Shown here: positions 17,027 to 26,438 of the stretch, piece after piece | Layout: each line of letters starts with the position of its first letter | Position numbering within the stretch: position 1 is the first letter of the stretch | Assembly: GCA_947475225.1 (NCBI GenBank) | Contig: CANJMQ010000001.1 | Span: forward strand, 78,640-142,639 | DNA: 64,000 nt | Reading direction: 5' to 3' | From: Bradyrhizobiaceae bacterium | Lineage (GTDB): Bacteria > Pseudomonadota > Alphaproteobacteria > Rhizobiales > Aestuariivirgaceae | Program-made: the position numbers and the translations under genes | Notes under the pieces: model-generated | What the model saw: only the letters and a program-made list of their open reading frames with translations | What the model was told of the DNA's origin: nothing | Database searches by the model: none

Positions 17027-18030
17027 TTTTTCGGCTTTGGTGCCTTCTTGTCGTAGGCTGCAACGATGCGGCCTACCAGCGCATGGCGCACGATGTCGGC
17101 ATTCTTGAAGCCGACCGAAGCAACGCCCGGGACCCCCTGCAGCACCGCCACCGCGTCCGCGAGACCCGACGAGATACCGGAGGGCAGGTCGACCTGTGTG
17201 GGGTCTCCCGTCACCACCATGCGGCTTCCTTCACCCAGGCGGGTCAGGAACATCTTCATCTGCTGTGGTGTCGTATTCTGCGCCTCATCGAGGATGATGA
17301 AGGCGGAGGACAGTGTGCGGCCGCGCATGAAGGCGAGCGGCGCGATCTCGATCTGGTTCTCCGCAATGCCCTTTGCGACGAGGCTCGCCGGCATCATGTC
17401 ATAGAGTGCGTCGTAAAGCGGGCGGAGGTAGGGATCGACTTTCTCCTTCATGTCCCCGGGCAGGAAGCCCAGGCGTTCGCCGGCTTCGACAGCCGGGCGA
17501 GACAGGACGATGCGGTCCACCTCGCCGTTCATCAGCGCTTCCGCCGCGCAGGCGACAGCGAGATAAGTCTTGCCGGTGCCGGCCGGGCCGACGCCGAAGA
17601 CCAGTTCATGCTTGCGGATTGCCTCGATATAGGTGCCCTGGGTGAGCGTGCGGGGCATCACTAGCTTGCGGCGGGTGCGGATAGCGCCGCCAGGCACATT
17701 GGTTTCCTGCGCTTCACGCATTCGAATGGCCCCTTCGACCTCGCCCTTGGTGATGTCGAGACCTCGTCTGGCACGGTTGTAGAGCGCCATCAGAACGTCG
17801 CGTGCCGCGTTTCGTCCCGAATCAGTGCCGCGAACGGCGAGGCGGTTGCCGCGCGGCGTGATGTCGACGCTGAGCCGGTGCTCAAGTACGGCAAGATTCT
17901 CATCATGCTCACCACAGAGCAATGATAACAACCGGTTATCGTCAAATGAGAGGGTGAGAATATCCGAGTCTTCTTGCCGGGAGCCGGGGGTGTGGCTGCC
18001 GATCTGGGCCGCAGTGACGGGCGGATTCAA
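17023..18030 (-). CDS. phoH: PhoH-like P-loop ATPase
   Basis: 335 residues. After an N-terminal region of about 110 residues resembling a KH-type module, the PhoH domain has Walker A GPAGTGKTY, then LSRPAVEAGERLGFLPGD, Walker B IILDEAQNTT and TGDPTQVDLP. PhoH-like proteins are cytoplasmic ATPases associated with RNA metabolism, and their partnership with YbeY is conserved across bacteria. The stop overlaps the ybeY start by 4 bp, so the two are probably translated together. Confidence 0.94.
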   Translation of the reverse strand: MNPPVTAAQIGSHTPGSRQEDSDILTLSFDDNRLLSLLCGEHDENLAVLEHRLSVDITPRGNRLAVRGTDSGRNAARDVLMALYNRARRGLDITKGEVEGAIRMREAQETNVPGGAIRTRRKLVMPRTLTQGTYIEAIRKHELVFGVGPAGTGKTYLAVACAAEALMNGEVDRIVLSRPAVEAGERLGFLPGDMKEKVDPYLRPLYDALYDMMPASLVAKGIAENQIEIAPLAFMRGRTLSSAFIILDEAQNTTPQQMKMFLTRLGEGSRMVVTGDPTQVDLPSGISSGLADAVAVLQGVPGVASVGFKNADIVRHALVGRIVAAYDKKAPKPKK

Positions 18031-18048
18031 GGACTCGATTCTCCGTGT

Positions 18049-19401
18049 TTAGACTGCCCGGGCATAATGACCCGAAAGGCTGTTGGTTCCAACACCTGTT
18101 ATGTGGGTATCCACGATCGTTCCGATAAGGGTGGGATCGGCCTGGACATGGACGGATTGAAGATAGGGCGATCGTCCGACCAGCTGCCCTGGATCCCTGC
18201 CCGGCTTCTCGAGCAGAACGGGTACGGTGCGCCCCACCATCGCGGCGTTGAAGGCCGTCTGCTGGGCGTGGATGAGCGTCTGGAGCTCATGCAGCCTCGC
18301 CGACATTTCGCCATCGGGAACCTGCCTGTCGCTTTCGGCGGCGGGCGTGCCTGGCCTGGGCGAGTACTTGAAGGAAAAGGCGCTGGCATAGCCAACATCG
18401 CGGACAAGACTTAGTGTCGACTCGAAATCTCTGTCGGTCTCTCCCGGGAATCCGACGATGAAATCGCCAGATATTGCCATATCTGGCTTCGCCGACCGGA
18501 CCCTTTCGATGACCCGCAGATAACTGTCCGCGGTGTGGCCACGATTCATGGCTTTGAGTATCGAGTCGCTCCCAGACTGCACTGGTAAATGCAGGTAGGG
18601 CATCAGCCTCGGATTCTCGGCATGGGCGGCGATAAGGTCTTCCGTCATGTCGCGCGGGTGGCTCGTGGTGTATCGCAACCTTTCGATACCCTCGATGCGT
18701 GACAATTCGCCCACGAGCCCGGCAAGACCGATGCTGAGGCCCCTTGCGTCCAACCCGTGATAGGCGTTGACGTTCTGCCCGAGCAGCGTGACCTCCTTCA
18801 CGCCCTGAGCTGCCATGCGCCGCGCCTCGGTCAGCACCTGCTCTATGGGCCGCGAGAATTCCGACCCCCTTGTATAGGGCACCACGCAGAAGCTGCAGAA
18901 CTTGTCGCAGCCTTCCTGGACCGTGAGGAAGGCGGCCACACCCTTGCGCGGCAGCGCCTTGGCATCCAACCCCTCGAACTTGTCCTCTGCCGGAAATTCA
19001 GTTTCGACAACCGCCCTCCCTGCCGCGCGCCGCCGCGCCAGCAACTGTGGCAGCCGGTGGTACGTCTGTGGGCCGAAGACGAGGTCCACGGCGGGCGCCC
19101 GCCTCACAATCTCCTCGCCCTCCGCCTGGGCCACGCAGCCGGCCACCGCGATCAGCATCTCGGCCCCCTGCTCTGCACGAACCCGCTTCATGCGGCGGAT
19201 CTTGCCGAGTTCGGAGTAGACCTTCTCGGCCGCCTTCTCGCGGATATGGCATGTGTTCAGGATGATGAGGTCCGCCTCCTCCGGCGTTACGGTCTCGGCA
19301 TAGCCCAGGGGGGCGAGCACATCGCGCATGCGTTCGCTGTCATAGACATTCATCTGGCAGCCATAGGTCTTGACGAAGACCTTCTTCGGGGCGTTGTCCA
19401 T
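18049..19401 (-). CDS. miaB: tRNA-2-methylthio-N6-dimethylallyladenosine synthase MiaB
   Basis: 450 residues, the normal MiaB length. The N-terminal UPF0004 domain has three cluster-binding Cys ([20 protein letters not shown]). The radical-SAM core has CDKFCSFC (CxxxCxxC), and a TRAM domain ends the protein. MiaB adds the methylthio group to i6A37 of tRNAs reading UNN codons, using two Fe-S clusters. It lies 18 bp upstream of phoH and 12 bp after plsC on the same strand. In many Rhizobiales a fur gene sits between rimI and miaB; here plsC is in that position. Confidence 0.96.
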   Translation of the reverse strand: MDNAPKKVFVKTYGCQMNVYDSERMRDVLAPLGYAETVTPEEADLIILNTCHIREKAAEKVYSELGKIRRMKRVRAEQGAEMLIAVAGCVAQAEGEEIVRRAPAVDLVFGPQTYHRLPQLLARRRAAGRAVVETEFPAEDKFEGLDAKALPRKGVAAFLTVQEGCDKFCSFCVVPYTRGSEFSRPIEQVLTEARRMAAQGVKEVTLLGQNVNAYHGLDARGLSIGLAGLVGELSRIEGIERLRYTTSHPRDMTEDLIAAHAENPRLMPYLHLPVQSGSDSILKAMNRGHTADSYLRVIERVRSAKPDMAISGDFIVGFPGETDRDFESTLSLVRDVGYASAFSFKYSPRPGTPAAESDRQVPDGEMSARLHELQTLIHAQQTAFNAAMVGRTVPVLLEKPGRDPGQLVGRSPYLQSVHVQADPTLIGTIVDTHITGVGTNSLSGHYARAV

Positions 19402-19413
19402 GGGCCGAGGCCT

Positions 19414-20190
19414 CTAGCGGATTTTGGCGGGATGGTGAAGCGCCAGAACGAGACCGCGTCGCACCTCCTCTTCGGCGTGGTGTGCCAGAGCCTTTCGGCT
19501 CAGTCCGCCAGACAAGGGGAGCGGCGCGTGGCAGATGACGGTTACCTCGATCGGTCCGGCACGCAGCGCACCCAGCAGGTGCGGTGCCAGATCCATGTCG
19601 CCATACCAGGCATAGGAGGGCAGAAGGCGACGGTTCATTGGCAGGTTGCGGTGGCTGCGATAGGCCAAGGTCACAGGTTGAACCAGTACACCGGGGATCT
19701 CCGCTGCCCCGAAGAACGCGCTCTTGAAAGGCAGTACGCTCCGCCCGTCGCCCGAGGTTCCCTCCGCAAACAGCACGACGATGTCGTCCGCCTTCAGCCG
19801 CTCCTGCATTTCATCGCGCGCGTCGCCCGTCGCGTGGCGGCGGTCACGATCGACGAAGACTGTACGCTGCAGCCGCGCCAGGCTGCCGAAAAAAGGCCAC
19901 CTTGCCACTTCCCTCTTGGCCACGAAGGAAACGGGCGCCACCGAACTCAGCACCACGATATCGAGCCAGCTGACATGGTTGCTGGCCATGAGCAGGGGCC
20001 CTCGCTCGGGCGCCGTGCCGATCACCTCCACCTTCACGCCGAGGATGCGGCACACCAGGCGGTGGTAGTGCATCGGGAAGACCCGTGCCATGCGCGGCCA
20101 GAACCACACGAAGCACTGCTGCAGCGGCATCAGGGGTAGCGTGAGTGCCGTGAACAGCAGAAGCGCCCACCACGCCCGCAGCCTGTTCAT
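19414..20190 (-). CDS. plsC: 1-acyl-sn-glycerol-3-phosphate acyltransferase (PlsC family)
   Basis: 258 residues. A membrane helix lies at about residues 8-30, followed by the acyltransferase motifs NHVSWLD (NHx4D, the catalytic His/Asp pair) and FAEGTSGDG (glycerophosphate-binding EGTR-like). The family makes phosphatidic acid by acylating lysophosphatidate; a role with the OlsB-like enzyme at 3.8 kb as an OlsA is also possible, since OlsA belongs to this family. The ATG overlaps the tsaB-rimI stop by 4 bp. Confidence 0.88.
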   Translation of the reverse strand: MNRLRAWWALLLFTALTLPLMPLQQCFVWFWPRMARVFPMHYHRLVCRILGVKVEVIGTAPERGPLLMASNHVSWLDIVVLSSVAPVSFVAKREVARWPFFGSLARLQRTVFVDRDRRHATGDARDEMQERLKADDIVVLFAEGTSGDGRSVLPFKSAFFGAAEIPGVLVQPVTLAYRSHRNLPMNRRLLPSYAWYGDMDLAPHLLGALRAGPIEVTVICHAPLPLSGGLSRKALAHHAEEEVRRGLVLALHHPAKIR

Positions 20191-21296
20191 GGAGCCAGTT
20201 CGCGGCGCATGACGATGGCATCCTCTTTGCCCTCGCGGCGCTGGTAGTAGCCCTTGCGGCGTCCGGCCTCGGTGAAGCCAAGCGATGAATAGAGACCCCG
20301 CGCAGCCGTGTTGGATGCGGCCACCTCGAGGAACAGCTGCCGCAGACCCTTGTCGGCAAGCGCAGCGATATGTTGTGTCAGAAGTTGCCGTGCCACGCCC
20401 CTTCTCTGCACGGAGGGACGGGTTCCAATGGCGATGATCTCTGCCTCGTCCGCTGCGCTGCGGGTGAGAAGAAAGCCGAGAGGCTCGCCGCGTTCGAGGG
20501 CAATGATTGCTTCAGCGCCCGGCGTTCTCAGCAAGTCCGTGAAGGCGTCAGCACTCCAGCCCTCGTCGAAGACTTCGTGATGAAGCTCCGACAGGATGGA
20601 TGACGCGGAAGCATCCGCAGTCTCGATGTTCAGCTCACCGATCTTCCGGAGCGCCGTCTGCTGGGGCTTGGCATCCGGCGCACGCAGGTAGAGCGGCGAT
20701 GGCATTGCACCCGGGATCAAGCCTGCCGCAATGGCCCCAAATTGCGCTGCCACCGGCAAATGGCTGGCGGCTGACAGGACGAGATCCTTGCGGCCGCTTG
20801 CCGCTACAACGGCTTGCGCCGCAGTGCCCAGTACGATCGCTCCAGCTGCCGCTTCCACACCAGCTCTTTCTGCGGTTGCGACATATGGGGCGGCGATCTG
20901 CTGTCCGCCCGCATCGAAGCTGGCGGCATAGATCTCGTCGTTGCGTGCGTCGGACACAACGAGCAGAGGACCCAAGGAAGGTTCATTCGCGGCAATCGCC
21001 GAAAGGCTGTCGATCCCGATCACCGCAATGCCGCGGGCCAGCCCGAGCCCACGTGCAAAGGCGAGGCCGATGCGTACTCCGGTGAAGGTGCCCGGACCCG
21101 TGGTGACGGCGATGCGGTCGATCTCCGAGAAGCCGAGGCCGGAGGCTCTCATGACCTCGGCCACCATGGGCGGCAGCGCTTCGGCATGACCACGCTCCAT
21201 CGGCAGGAAGGCCGCGGCAAGGGACCGGGCACTCTCCGTGTCGACAACGGCGACCGAGCAGGCCGCCATTGCCGTGTCGAGGCTGAGGATCTTCAT
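20187..21296 (-). CDS. TsaB-RimI fusion: tRNA t6A accessory subunit and ribosomal-protein alanine acetyltransferase
   Basis: 369 residues in one uninterrupted frame. Residues about 1-215 are TsaB (KILSLDTAMAACSVAV, ITTGPGTFTGVRIGLAFARGL-type region), the partner of TsaD and TsaE in making t6A37 of tRNA. Residues about 225-369 are a GNAT acetyltransferase of the RimI type (acetyl-CoA loop RRGVARQLL, then LEVAASNTAARGLYSSLGF), which acetylates ribosomal protein S18 in E. coli. The link is PQQTALRKIGELNIETAD. In most relatives these are two adjacent genes, often overlapping, so loss of the stop between them explains the fusion. A sequencing error cannot be excluded but would need to remove a stop cleanly. 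Confidence 0.9.
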   Translation of the reverse strand: MKILSLDTAMAACSVAVVDTESARSLAAAFLPMERGHAEALPPMVAEVMRASGLGFSEIDRIAVTTGPGTFTGVRIGLAFARGLGLARGIAVIGIDSLSAIAANEPSLGPLLVVSDARNDEIYAASFDAGGQQIAAPYVATAERAGVEAAAGAIVLGTAAQAVVAASGRKDLVLSAASHLPVAAQFGAIAAGLIPGAMPSPLYLRAPDAKPQQTALRKIGELNIETADASASSILSELHHEVFDEGWSADAFTDLLRTPGAEAIIALERGEPLGFLLTRSAADEAEIIAIGTRPSVQRRGVARQLLTQHIAALADKGLRQLFLEVAASNTAARGLYSSLGFTEAGRRKGYYQRREGKEDAIVMRRELAP

Positions 21297-21330
21297 GGGG
21301 TGGCGTGATAGGCCGCCGCAGGGCGCCGCG

Positions 21331-21891
21331 TCAAACGGCGCGGACTTCGCTCACTTCCGGAACGAAATGGCGGAGCAGATTCTCGATGCCGTGCTTCAGC
21401 GTGGCGGTGGAGGAGGGGCATCCCGCACAGGAACCCTTCATGTTGAGAAACACAACGCCCTCGCGAAAGCCATGGAAGGTGATGTCGCCGCCATCCTGCG
21501 CCACGGCGGGCCGCACGCGGGTGTCGAGCAGCTGCTTGATGGTATTCACGATCTCGACGTCGCCTGCTTCGAAAAACTCCTCGCCAGCGGCTTCCGGTGC
21601 GGGTTTCTCGCCCAGCAACACCGGCGCGCCAGACAGGTAATGGTCCATGATCAGGCCGAGGATGGCCGGCTTCATGTGCTGCCATTCGGCGCCCGAGCGG
21701 GTGACGGTGATGAAATCCTGGCCGAGGAACACGCCCGAGACGCCATTGACCGAAAAGAGCTTCTGGGCCAGCGGCGATTCTGCGGCGGCTTCGGCATCAC
21801 GGTAATCTCGCGTGCCGCCCGGCAGCACCGGCTTGCCTGGCAGGAACTTCAGCGTGGCGGGATTGGGAGTGGCTTCCGTCTGGATGAACAT
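21331..21891 (-). CDS. Nfu/NifU-type Fe-S cluster carrier
   Basis: 186 residues. The N-terminal Nfu domain (MFIQTEATPNPATLKF, SVNGVSGVFLGQDFITVT) is joined to a NifU C-terminal-like domain (residues about 105-175) with the cluster-binding Cys pair in GSCAGCPSS. Such proteins carry and deliver 4Fe-4S clusters to target enzymes; MiaB in the same gene block is a plausible client. The gene is 34 bp upstream of tsaB-rimI on the same strand, the usual alphaproteobacterial order. Confidence 0.93.
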   Translation of the reverse strand: MFIQTEATPNPATLKFLPGKPVLPGGTRDYRDAEAAAESPLAQKLFSVNGVSGVFLGQDFITVTRSGAEWQHMKPAILGLIMDHYLSGAPVLLGEKPAPEAAGEEFFEAGDVEIVNTIKQLLDTRVRPAVAQDGGDITFHGFREGVVFLNMKGSCAGCPSSTATLKHGIENLLRHFVPEVSEVRAV

Positions 21892-21976
21892 GTCCGATTC
21901 CTATACTCGGGAATTATATAGCCCGAGTTTAGAATCATTTCAAACTGTTCCAGCGTGTCAAGCCGTTCCAGCCGCC

Positions 21977-23017
21977 CTAGGAAACGATGAAGCCCACGAT
22001 TTCCCGTGCCGTGCGCATGATCGGGGCGGCAATTGCCCGAGCCCGGTCGGACCCGTCCTTCAGCACGCTCTCCACGTAAGGGCGGTCAGCCTGAAGACGC
22101 TTTGTTTCCTCGCCCACGGGGCTGAGCTTCGTCACCGCCAGGTCGGCGAGCGCATTCTTGAATACCGAGAACTGGCCGCCGCCATACTGGCCCAGTACTT
22201 TGTCCACGCTCTCTCCCGACAGCGCGGCATAGATGCCGGTCAGATTGTCGGCCTCGGGGCGTCCCTTCAGACCGTCCTTTTCGGTGGGCAGTGGCTCGGT
22301 GTCGGTCTTGGCCTTGCGGATCTTCTTGGCGATGGTGTCGGCGTCATCCGTCAGGTTGAGGCGGGAAAGGTCGGAAGGGTCGGACTTCGACATCTTCTTG
22401 GTGCCGTCCCGCAGGCTCATCACCCGGGTGGCGGGCCCGGTGATGTAGGGTTCTGGCGGCACGAAGAACACGCCGTCCTCGAAACCCGCTGCCTTGATGG
22501 TATCCTGGTAATCGATGTTGAACTTGTTGGCGATGTCGCGGGCCAGTTCGAGATGCTGCTTCTGGTCCTCGCCGACCGGCACATGGGTGGCTTGATAGCC
22601 GAGGATATCGGCCGCCATCAGCACGGGGTAGGTGTAGAGGCCAACGGATGCCGCCTCCTTGTCCTTGCCGGCCTTTTCCTTGAACTGCGTCATGCGGTTC
22701 AGCCAGCCGATGCGGCCTGTGCAGCCGAGGATCCAGGCCAGTTCTGCATGCTCCGCCACCTGTGACTGGTTGAAGATGATGCTCTTCCGGGGGTCAAGGC
22801 CGCAGGCGAGATAGGCGGCCGTCACATCGACGATGGCCCGCTTCAGTTCCTTGGGATCCTGCCACACTGTGATGGCATGCATATCCACCACGCAGTAGAT
22901 GCATTCATGCGTGTCCTGCATGTGGATCCAGTTCAGCATGGCGCCCAGGTAATTGCCGAGATGCAGGTTGCCGGTCGGCTGCATGCCTGAAAACACGCGC
23001 GGGACGAACTTGGACAT
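21977..23017 (-). CDS. trpS: Tryptophanyl-tRNA synthetase
   Basis: 346 residues, the standard length for bacterial TrpRS. It has the class I signature as [14 protein letters not shown] (HIGH-like HLGN) near residue 15 and KMSKSDPS near residue 203. It charges tRNA-Trp in the cytoplasm. The gene is divergent from mutM with a 111-bp gap and lies upstream of nfu on the same strand. Confidence 0.97.
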   Translation of the reverse strand: MSKFVPRVFSGMQPTGNLHLGNYLGAMLNWIHMQDTHECIYCVVDMHAITVWQDPKELKRAIVDVTAAYLACGLDPRKSIIFNQSQVAEHAELAWILGCTGRIGWLNRMTQFKEKAGKDKEAASVGLYTYPVLMAADILGYQATHVPVGEDQKQHLELARDIANKFNIDYQDTIKAAGFEDGVFFVPPEPYITGPATRVMSLRDGTKKMSKSDPSDLSRLNLTDDADTIAKKIRKAKTDTEPLPTEKDGLKGRPEADNLTGIYAALSGESVDKVLGQYGGGQFSVFKNALADLAVTKLSPVGEETKRLQADRPYVESVLKDGSDRARAIAAPIMRTAREIVGFIVS

Positions 23018-23128
23018 GAGGAACCCTCTTGATCGGAAGCGGGCCGCTTATGCCCGCAAAAGAGGGTTCTGAAAAGAGCCTCGCACATGGCTTGCCTTCG
23101 CTGCCCCGACACGGTCTAAACGGGTATC

Positions 23129-24013
23129 ATGCCAGAGCTTCCGGAAGTCGAAACCGTCATGCGGGGCTTGAGGCCCGTGCTGGAAGGCTGCCGTATCGAG
23201 GGCGTAACCCTTCGGCGTGCCGGGCTGCGCTTCCCTTTTCCGGAGCGCTTCGCCGAAAGGCTCGCTGGAAGCCGTGTCACCACCCTGCGGCGGCGGGCCA
23301 AATACATTCTCGCCGGGCTCGATTCCGGCGAAGTTCTGCTCATCCACCTCGGCATGACAGGGCGGTTCACCGTCTTTTCAGGGCAGGGCGCCCAGAATCT
23401 TGGCGAATTCTATTTCGAGACGGCGGCGGGCGAAGCGGGGCAGGGGCCACACGACCATGTGGTGCTGGCACTGGAGGGTGGAGCCCGCGTCGTCTACACC
23501 GACCCTCGTCGCTTCGGCATCATGGACCTGTTCCCTGAGGTGTCGCTCGCTTCCCACAAGCTCCTGGGTGGAATTGGGGTCGAGCCGCTTGGCAATGAAT
23601 TCAGTGCCGATTATCTGGCGGAGCGTTTCCGCGGCAAGGCCGCACCCCTGAAGGCCGCACTCCTTGACCAGCACATCATTGCCGGGCTGGGCAACATCTA
23701 TGTCTGTGAGGCACTGCACCGTGCTGGCCTGTCGCCCCGCCGCAAGTCGAGGACACTGGTGAAGAAGAAAAGCGTCGATCCGCGCCTCTCCGAACTCGCG
23801 CGCCACATCCGCGACGTGCTGTCGGAGGCCATCACGGCAGGCGGTTCGACCTTGCAGGATTTCGCGCATACCGACGGCGCATCGGGTGCCTTCCAGCAAC
23901 GCTTTCTCGTTTATGATCGCGAGGGTGAGCCCTGCATGAAGTGTGGAGCACCCATCCTGAGGCTTGTGCAATCAGGCCGATCGACCTTCTATTGCCGCCA
24001 TTGCCAGACATAG
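23129..24013 (+). CDS. mutM: Formamidopyrimidine-DNA glycosylase
   Basis: 294 residues beginning [14 protein letters not shown], in which Pro2 is the Schiff-base nucleophile and Glu3 the acid. The C-terminal zinc finger has CMKCG and YCRHC. The enzyme removes 8-oxoguanine and formamidopyrimidines and nicks the abasic site. The ATG is the family start, and no longer frame fits. An enoyl-CoA hydratase gene follows after 10 bp, so the two may be co-transcribed. Confidence 0.97.
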   Translation: MPELPEVETVMRGLRPVLEGCRIEGVTLRRAGLRFPFPERFAERLAGSRVTTLRRRAKYILAGLDSGEVLLIHLGMTGRFTVFSGQGAQNLGEFYFETAAGEAGQGPHDHVVLALEGGARVVYTDPRRFGIMDLFPEVSLASHKLLGGIGVEPLGNEFSADYLAERFRGKAAPLKAALLDQHIIAGLGNIYVCEALHRAGLSPRRKSRTLVKKKSVDPRLSELARHIRDVLSEAITAGGSTLQDFAHTDGASGAFQQRFLVYDREGEPCMKCGAPILRLVQSGRSTFYCRHCQT

Positions 24014-24023
24014 GACTTAACCC

Positions 24024-24797
24024 ATGGCCTACCAAAACATCATCGTCGAAACCCGCAGCAAGGTTGGCCTGGTCACGCTCAACCGGCCGCAGGCGTTGAA
24101 CGCGCTCAACGAGGCGCTGATCGCCGAGCTCAATGAGGCACTCAGCGGTTTCGAATCGAATCCGGAGATTGGCTGCACCGTCATCACTGGCAGTGAGAAG
24201 GCCTTTGCGGCCGGCGCCGACGTGAAGGAGATGGCGGAGAAAACTTATGTCGAGTCCTACCTCGGCAAGTTCCTCGACGGCTGGACCCGCATTGCAGAAA
24301 CCCGGAAGCCGGTCATCGCGGCGGTATCGGGCTTTTGTCTGGGCGGCGGCCTGGAGCTCGCCATGATGTGCGACATCATCATCGCTTCGGAAACGTCCCG
24401 CTTCGCATTGCCTGAAATCACTCTTGGTATCATGCCCGGTGCCGGTGGCACGCAGCGCCTGCCACGCTTCATCGGTAAGGCCAAGGCCATGGACCTCATC
24501 CTCACCGGCCGGATGATGGACGCGTCGGAGGCCGAGCGGTGTGGTCTCGTTGCCCGGGTCGTGGCGCCGGACAAGATGCTGGACGCGGCCCTGGCAGCAG
24601 CTGCCAAGATCGCCTCTTACTCCCAGCCCATCGTCATGATGGCCAAGGAAACCGTCAACCGCGCCCAGGAAACCCCGCTTTCCGAGGGCGCGCGTTTCGA
24701 GCGCCGTGTGTTCCTCTCAATGTTTGCCACCGAGGACCAGAAAGAAGGCATGCAGGCTTTCATCGAGAAGAGAAAACCGGCTTTCCGGAACCGCTGA
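24024..24797 (+). CDS. Enoyl-CoA hydratase/isomerase (crotonase family)
   Basis: 257 residues with the crotonase oxyanion-hole motifs AGADVKEMAE and GFCLGGGLELAMMCD, and the catalytic Glu region LPEITLGIMPGAGGTQRL. These match true enoyl-CoA hydratases acting on short-chain 2-enoyl-CoA in beta-oxidation. AGGAC lies 7 bp before the ATG. It follows mutM closely, an arrangement common in Rhizobiales where the gene is annotated as a fadB-like or ech gene. Confidence 0.92.
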   Translation: MAYQNIIVETRSKVGLVTLNRPQALNALNEALIAELNEALSGFESNPEIGCTVITGSEKAFAAGADVKEMAEKTYVESYLGKFLDGWTRIAETRKPVIAAVSGFCLGGGLELAMMCDIIIASETSRFALPEITLGIMPGAGGTQRLPRFIGKAKAMDLILTGRMMDASEAERCGLVARVVAPDKMLDAALAAAAKIASYSQPIVMMAKETVNRAQETPLSEGARFERRVFLSMFATEDQKEGMQAFIEKRKPAFRNR

Positions 24798-24818
24798 ACG
24801 CAGGTTTTTCGATAAAAG

Positions 24819-24846
24819 TTGACGTAGTGAAATTCGTCAAAAATTT
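24819..24846. promoter_or_regulatory. Inverted repeat sharing 17 bp with the comM promoter
   Basis: TTGACG (24819-24824) and CGTCAA (24835-24840) form a perfect 6-bp dyad with a 10-bp spacer. The right arm lies in AAATTCGTCAAAAATTT (24830-24846), identical to 15522-15538. The site is 130 bp upstream of the DUF1800 start. It may be an operator shared by the two loci. Confidence 0.45.
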
Positions 24847-24976
24847 TCCAGCCGCCCACATCCCTACATAAGTGCTGTTCGATAATTTCTGTATTAATTT
24901 ACACTTTAACCTTGTATAATTATCCGAATATGATACCACTATTGATTGTAGATTGTATGTATTAGTCGGGGGGCAC
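24847..24976. promoter_or_regulatory. AT-rich upstream region of the DUF1800/DUF1501 pair
   Basis: Markedly AT-rich compared with its surroundings. It contains a consensus -10 element TATAAT at 24915-24920, but no good -35 at the proper spacing. A run of G (24968-24973) just before ATG 24977 acts as ribosome binding site and sets that start over the ATG 24 bp upstream. Confidence 0.45.
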
Positions 24977-26434
24977 ATGTACTCAACGCTTACACCACAG
25001 GAAAGGGCGCGCGTCGCCTTGATGAGATTTGGGCTTGGTCCCAATGTCAACGGGAAGAAGAACCTCTCTGCTTCACCACACGCTGCCCGGCAGGCTTTGC
25101 TGGATGAAATTGCGGCAGGTCCCGCGAGGATCTCTGAGGCCGAGATCAAGGTGCCTTCCACCGACCAGAATGACCAGAAAGTTTCATTCACATTTCCACA
25201 AACCTGCCGTTACGGCATGAACCTCAGGACGAAGCCTGTCCCAGCGTCGTCAACAACAGAAGTGCCCACGGAGGGTGTGCATAATTATGTTCGCCCGACA
25301 CCGTGGGACTTCCAGTCCGCTGAGCGCGCGCTTCGCCTGGTGAAGTATCAGGAACCTGAAGTTGGATTTGTGGAAAGGTTGGTGCTCTTCTGGGTCAATC
25401 ATTTCTCCATACTCTCCAGCAAGCATGGGATCATTGCTGCTACGGCCGGCCATCTCGAGCGCACCGTAATACGGCAGCACGTCCTTGGAAATTTCGCGGA
25501 CATGCTCAAGGGCGTGATCAAGCACCCAGCCATGATCACCTACCTTGACAATCATGTCTCCTACGGTCCGACATCGACGCTCGGAAGACGCTGGAAGGCC
25601 ACCTACAACGAAAATCTTGCGCGCGAGATTTTGGAACTGCACACTGTCGGTGTCTATGGTGGCTACAGCCAGAATGACGTCATCGGTCTTGCAAAGATCA
25701 TTACCGGATGGACGATCTACCCATACAACAATGGCAATGCAGGTCAGTTCTACTTCAACAAAGATCTTCACGAGCCTGGCGCCTTTACCGTCATAGGCAA
25801 GGAATTTGCGCAGGCCGGCGAGGCTCAGGGAACTGCGGCATTGGAGCATCTCGCGATCCACCCTGCCACTGCTCAACATATTGCCAGGAAACTTCTCCGA
25901 CACTTCGTCACGGATAATCCCACTGAAAAGATGATTCAGGAACTGGCAGATGCGTTCGTGGTGTCGAACGGCAACCTCAAGGCAGTATCCACGGCGCTCG
26001 TGAATTTGGATAGCGCGTGGATCAAGCCCGGCACAGGCATCCGCCGTCCCTATGAATGGATGGTCTCCATCGTCCGGGGCGTCGGTTTCTCCGGTGCCAA
26101 TGCCATGGCGCTCGAACCTGCATTCGACATCATCAATACAAATATGTCCAACCAGATCTGGAAGCACATGACACCGGATGGATATCCTGACGACAACTAC
26201 GTCTGGGAGACACCCGATGCCGTTCGTGTCCGCAAGGACGCTGCAGGCCACCTTCTCGCCACCGGTGCCGTCTGGAAAGACCCGAAATGGAAATCTCAAA
26301 AGCCATCCGAATTGGCGAAAACACTCGTGCCTCACCTCTCGATGGCTGCGGCTTCGGCAATCCAGAAGTTGGATCGCGATCCGATGCAGGCGCTTAACCT
26401 GCTGTTTGTAACCCCTGAATATCTGCGTAGGTGA
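24977..26434 (+). CDS. DUF1800 family protein
   Basis: 485 residues. The domain starts at the N-terminus (RARVALMRFGLGP) and includes the family's WVNHFSI and NLAREILELHTVGV stretches and ITGWTI further on. DUF1800 proteins are usually encoded beside a DUF1501 protein, as here with a 4-bp gap. The biochemical role is not established. The N-terminus shows no signal peptide from the chosen start, unlike many relatives. The two proteins probably form an export- or surface-linked unit, judging only from the conserved pairing. Confidence 0.85.
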   Translation: MYSTLTPQERARVALMRFGLGPNVNGKKNLSASPHAARQALLDEIAAGPARISEAEIKVPSTDQNDQKVSFTFPQTCRYGMNLRTKPVPASSTTEVPTEGVHNYVRPTPWDFQSAERALRLVKYQEPEVGFVERLVLFWVNHFSILSSKHGIIAATAGHLERTVIRQHVLGNFADMLKGVIKHPAMITYLDNHVSYGPTSTLGRRWKATYNENLAREILELHTVGVYGGYSQNDVIGLAKIITGWTIYPYNNGNAGQFYFNKDLHEPGAFTVIGKEFAQAGEAQGTAALEHLAIHPATAQHIARKLLRHFVTDNPTEKMIQELADAFVVSNGNLKAVSTALVNLDSAWIKPGTGIRRPYEWMVSIVRGVGFSGANAMALEPAFDIINTNMSNQIWKHMTPDGYPDDNYVWETPDAVRVRKDAAGHLLATGAVWKDPKWKSQKPSELAKTLVPHLSMAAASAIQKLDRDPMQALNLLFVTPEYLRR

Positions 26435-26438
26435 ACTC

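Noticed and set aside
18757..20139. 460-codon plus-strand frame opposite miaB and plsC
   Set aside because: It spans two recognised minus-strand genes and the gap between them, with His/Arg-rich composition and no family match.
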